From contig JAETNP010000015.1 of the NCBI GenBank assembly GCA_021768185.1, forward strand, positions 1-55,062: a DNA stretch of 55,062 nt. Direction: 5' to 3'. Within the stretch, counting starts at the first letter, position 1, and every line of letters begins with the position of its first letter. Of the stretch, positions 52,257 through 55,062 are shown piece after piece. This stretch comes from Oscillospiraceae bacterium. Its GTDB lineage: Bacteria; Bacillota; Clostridia; Oscillospirales; Oscillospiraceae. The notes under the pieces were generated by a model, which did not search any database, had not been told where the DNA came from, and worked only from the letters and a program-made list of their open reading frames with translations. The translations under genes and the position numbers were made by a program.

Positions 52257-54215
52257 TCAATAGTCCAGGTTGACGGCGGTCTTGGCCTCTTTTTCGATGA
52301 ACTCCTTTCGGGGCTCCACCTTCTCACCCATGAGGAGGGTGAAAATGGCGTCCGCCTGGACGGCGTCGTCCAGCTCGATGCGGCGGAGGGTGCGGCGCTC
52401 CGGGTCCATGGTGGTCTCCCAGAGCTCGTGGGGGTTCATCTCGCCCAGGCCCTTGAAGCGGTTGATCTCTACCTTGGCGTTGGGGTTGTCGCCGCGAAGC
52501 TCGGCGGATATGATATCCCGTTCCTCCTCGGAGAAAGCAAGGCGGGTGTTCTTGCCGCGGGTCAGCTTGAACAGAGGAGGTACGGCGGAGTAGACATAGC
52601 CGTGCTCGATGAGGGGACGCATGAAGCGGAAGAAGAAGGTCAAAAGCAGGGTGCGGATATGGCTGCCGTCCACATCAGCATCGGCCATGATGACGACCTT
52701 GTGATAGCGCAGCTTATTGATGTCAAAGTCCTCTCCGATGCCCGCGCCCAGGGCCGTGATGACAGGCTGAAGCTTATCGTTGCCGTAAACCTTGTCCACC
52801 CGGGCTTTTTCTACGTTCAGCATCTTGCCCCAGAGAGGCAGGATGGCCTGGAAGCGGCTGTCGCGGCCCTGGGTGGCGGAGCCGCCGGCGCTGTCGCCCT
52901 CGACGATATAGAGCTCCGTCAGCTCGGGGTTGTTCTCGTTGCAGTCCCGGAGCTTGTCCGGCATGGCGGCGCCGCCCAGGGCGGTCTTGCGGCGGATGGA
53001 TTCCTTGGCCTTCCGGGCGGCTTCACGGGCGCGGTTGGCCATCATGGCTTTATCAAGAATCAGGCGGGCGGTCTTGGGGTTCTCCTCCAGGTACTCCTCC
53101 AGCTTTTCGCTGACCACCGCCGCCGTCAGGGTGCGGATAGAGGCGTTGCCCAGCTTGGCCTTGGTCTGGCCCTCAAACTGGGCCTCGGTGAGCTTGACGG
53201 AGATGACGCAGGTCAGGCCCTCACGGCAGTCCTCGCCGGAGACCTTGTCCTCGCCCTTGATGATATTGTTCTTTTTGCCGTAGTTGTTCAGGACCGTGGT
53301 CAGGGCGCGGCGGAAGCCCTCCTCGTGCATACCGCCCTCCGGGGTGCGCACGTCGTTGGCGAAAGAGACGATGGTCTCGTTATAGTTGTCGTTATACTGG
53401 AGGGCAACCTCCACGGAAGAATCGTCTTTCATACCCCGCATGTAGATCACGTCGTCGTGAATAGGGGTCTTGTTCTGGTTCAGCCAGGAGACGTATTCCC
53501 GGATGCCGCCTTCGTAGCACATGGAGTCAGATTCATCGTGGCCCTCACGCTTATCGAAGGTGCTGATTTTCAGGCCGGCGTTCAGGAAAGCCTGCTGCTG
53601 CATACGGGTATGGATGATGTCATAGCTGTAGGTGGTGACGTCGAACATCTCCGGGTCGGGCTTGAAGGTGACGACGGTACCGGTCTTATCTGTCTTTCCT
53701 ACGATCTTCATGGGCTGGGTGATGTCGCCCCGGGAAAATTTCATCTCGTAAATCTGGCCGTCCTTGTGGACCTGGACTTCCAGCCATTCGGAGAGGGCGT
53801 TGACCACGCTGGCGCCTACGCCGTGGAGGCCGCCGGAGACCTTATAGCCCCCGCCGCCGAATTTGCCGCCGGCGTGGAGGACGGTGAAGACTACCTCCAG
53901 AGCGGGCAGGCCGGTCTGAGGCTGGATGTCCACGGGGATACCGCGGCCATTGTCGGTGACGGTGATGGTGTCGCCCTCATTGATGGTAACGGTGATCTCA
54001 TCGCAGAAGCCGGCAAGGGCTTCGTCGATGGAGTTATCTACGATCTCATAGACCAGATGATGCAGGCCGGACTCGCTGGTGGAACCGATATACATGCCGG
54101 GGCGCTTACGGACGGCCTCCAGACCCTCGAGGACCTGAATTTCACTGCCTCCGTAGGCGTGCTCCACATGGGCCGTGGTCTCGTTCATCTGCTGATTCGT
54201 TTCTTGCAAAGGCAT
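52257..54215 (-). CDS. gyrB: DNA gyrase subunit B
   Basis: A 652-residue GyrB. The GHKL ATPase has [29 protein letters not shown] and [18 protein letters not shown]. The Toprim domain has [35 protein letters not shown] and [19 protein letters not shown]. The C-terminus [20 protein letters not shown] is complete. ILPLWGK has Trp where most GyrB proteins have Arg. remB-gyrB-(lipoprotein)-gyrA matches the order beside oriC in Bacillus. Confidence 0.97.
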   Translation of the reverse strand: MPLQETNQQMNETTAHVEHAYGGSEIQVLEGLEAVRKRPGMYIGSTSESGLHHLVYEIVDNSIDEALAGFCDEITVTINEGDTITVTDNGRGIPVDIQPQTGLPALEVVFTVLHAGGKFGGGGYKVSGGLHGVGASVVNALSEWLEVQVHKDGQIYEMKFSRGDITQPMKIVGKTDKTGTVVTFKPDPEMFDVTTYSYDIIHTRMQQQAFLNAGLKISTFDKREGHDESDSMCYEGGIREYVSWLNQNKTPIHDDVIYMRGMKDDSSVEVALQYNDNYNETIVSFANDVRTPEGGMHEEGFRRALTTVLNNYGKKNNIIKGEDKVSGEDCREGLTCVISVKLTEAQFEGQTKAKLGNASIRTLTAAVVSEKLEEYLEENPKTARLILDKAMMANRAREAARKAKESIRRKTALGGAAMPDKLRDCNENNPELTELYIVEGDSAGGSATQGRDSRFQAILPLWGKMLNVEKARVDKVYGNDKLQPVITALGAGIGEDFDINKLRYHKVVIMADADVDGSHIRTLLLTFFFRFMRPLIEHGYVYSAVPPLFKLTRGKNTRLAFSEEERDIISAELRGDNPNAKVEINRFKGLGEMNPHELWETTMDPERRTLRRIELDDAVQADAIFTLLMGEKVEPRKEFIEKEAKTAVNLDY

Positions 54216-54232
54216 AGGATAGTGACCTCCAG

Positions 54233-54496
54233 TCAGTGTTTACGGATTGCTTCCAGCCGCCCAAGAAGGGTGGCCGGCGCCAGGGGGGATATATATACCC
54301 GCTGCCAGCTGCCCCGGGGACAGCTGACGATCAGGGACTTGGGAAGCTCATCGCTGACGGCGATGAGCATACCCTCGTCCTCGGCGGTTTTCAGATAGTT
54401 TCTGGTTGCTTTTGCTGTGGTGGCATTGTCGATATCAAATATTCCAATAATGTCGTCGGTGGGGATGGAAATATGATTGCCTATATGGAGATACAT
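54233..54496 (-). CDS. remB: RemB (YaaB) DUF370 regulator
   Basis: An 87-residue DUF370 protein: [40 protein letters not shown] and [19 protein letters not shown]. In Bacillus remB (yaaB) lies between recF and gyrB. The related RemA regulates matrix genes by binding DNA, while the role of RemB is less clear. The ATG at 54496 is chosen because family similarity begins there. No good Shine-Dalgarno is seen, since an R6 outer hairpin ends about 12 nt upstream. remB leads the gyrB operon. Confidence 0.88.
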   Translation of the reverse strand: MYLHIGNHISIPTDDIIGIFDIDNATTAKATRNYLKTAEDEGMLIAVSDELPKSLIVSCPRGSWQRVYISPLAPATLLGRLEAIRKH

Positions 54497-54504
54497 GGTG
54501 GTTT

Positions 54505-55062
54505 CGGCGGTCCCGGAGGGACCGCGGCCTCCCCCTCTTCTTTTCGATGGCCCGGGGGCTCCTCGCCCCCGGACTCCTCGCCTACTTTTTGTATGAACAA
54601 AAAGTAGGCAAAAAGTCACTTAAACCTGGCGGTTTAAGAATCCCTAATTTATTGATTAGTTTACGCCCAAGGCACAGTCGGTTTGGTCTAAACCTTACTG
54701 CCGTCCGCTTCGTTCCTTGCTGCGTCTATTTTAGCATTCTTATCGGAGGCCCCTACCGTTTAGCGGGGCGAACTCCCCGGGGTGCGTTTTGCTGGATGTT
54801 CCGTTAGAACAAATCCCCATAGATGGCTCTACCCCTTTGAAAGGGCGGCAGCCGGAGTTGGTCAATTACCAGTCCACTAGATTAGATGCCCGTAGGACTG
54901 CTAGTTCACGTGGCACCGCAACTCTTCATTTCCACCGAACCCTCGTAAGCCCCTCGCCGAGGTCCCTTGCCGTCAGGCGGGACCGAGAAGGGATTCTTAA
55001 ACCGCTAGGTTTAAGTGACTTTTTGGGTACTTTTTGTTCACACAAAAAGTACCCGAGGAGTC
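54505..55062 (+). repeat. R-family repeat copy R6, non-coding core type, truncated by the window edge
   Basis: The left outer hairpin CGGTCCC/GGGACCG (about 54509-54525) is next to the remB start. The CCTAC/GTAGG hairpin at about 54581-54608 carries the TGT tip and AGTCAC linker type. The conserved arm runs to about 54783 and the core to about 54996, and the right hairpins are cut at 55062. It separates remB-gyrB-gyrA from recF and oriC, expected just outside. No gene inside is supported. Confidence 0.87.

Noticed and set aside
49556..54398. Long plus-strand frames (about 690 and 720 codons) over gyrA and gyrB
   Set aside because: Shadows of well-conserved gyrase genes; no domains and no Shine-Dalgarno.

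Overview
The window reads as origin-proximal chromosome from a GC-rich, spore-forming anaerobic Clostridia of the Oscillospiraceae type (Flavonifractor, Lawsonibacter or Oscillibacter-like; an inference from gene content, not a species call). Support comes from a complete Rnf operon in clostridial order, the sporulation genes spoIIP, yabP and yabQ, sepF-divIVA, a remB-gyrB-gyrA block, and a parA-parB-rsmG block with four parS sites. Both ends of the window lie inside copies of the same dispersed repeat, so this is probably one contig broken at repeats. By the gene order of Bacillus and many Clostridia, recF, dnaN, dnaA and oriC should lie just past the right end.

Layout: 0.7-6.6 kb (minus strand), parA-parB-serS-hypothetical-mscL-rsmG-minD-mgsA. 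7.0-14.0 kb (minus), a methyltransferase and rnfCDGEAB. 14.3-15.8 kb, a DUF975 protein and an ECF S component. 15.9-25.5 kb, a MocR regulator, spoIIP, hup-rqcP, a HAD phosphatase, a DUF4349 lipoprotein, a PadR-DUF2812 pair, then yabP and a yabQ-divIC fusion on the opposite strand. 25.8-37.0 kb (plus), a dipeptidase, mutL, miaA, hfq, an HlyD-like protein, yggS, sepF, divIVA and cls. 37.0-38.4 kb, a D,D-carboxypeptidase and tRNA-Gly. 38.6-48.0 kb (minus), a zinc-ribbon protein, an SLH/InlB-repeat surface protein, a lipoprotein, a 1577-residue Cys-rich repeat protein and a serine recombinase. 48.7-54.5 kb (minus), rnhA, gyrA, a lipoprotein, gyrB and remB.

The most unusual content lies between the genes. 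A repeat family (called R here) occurs six times, always at gene borders, and its ends are arrays of hairpins. Four copies (1-497, 7965-8590, 34750-35329, 54505-end) enclose a conserved non-coding core of about 215 bp that shows compensatory base changes. Two copies (19385-20537 and 28886-30066) have long inverted arms and enclose a divergent gene pair: a small helical protein and an Xre-type HTH regulator with a symmetric operator between them. These look like cargo-swapping cassettes built on one chassis. A second structured family (9529-9789 and 48418-48620) has covarying stems and, in one copy, two hairpins with complementary loops.

A second system is a probable invertible promoter. Two inverted 26-bp dyad sites (47243-47268 and 47381-47406) flank a promoter-like sequence between a serine recombinase and the surface-protein genes. 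As read, the promoter points away from those genes; inversion would turn it toward them.

The repeats also seem to have shaped the chromosome. The usual hup-rqcP-yabP-yabQ-divIC cluster is split and half of it is inverted, with R-type sequence at both breakpoints. R copies separate rqcP, mutL and remB from their usual neighbours.
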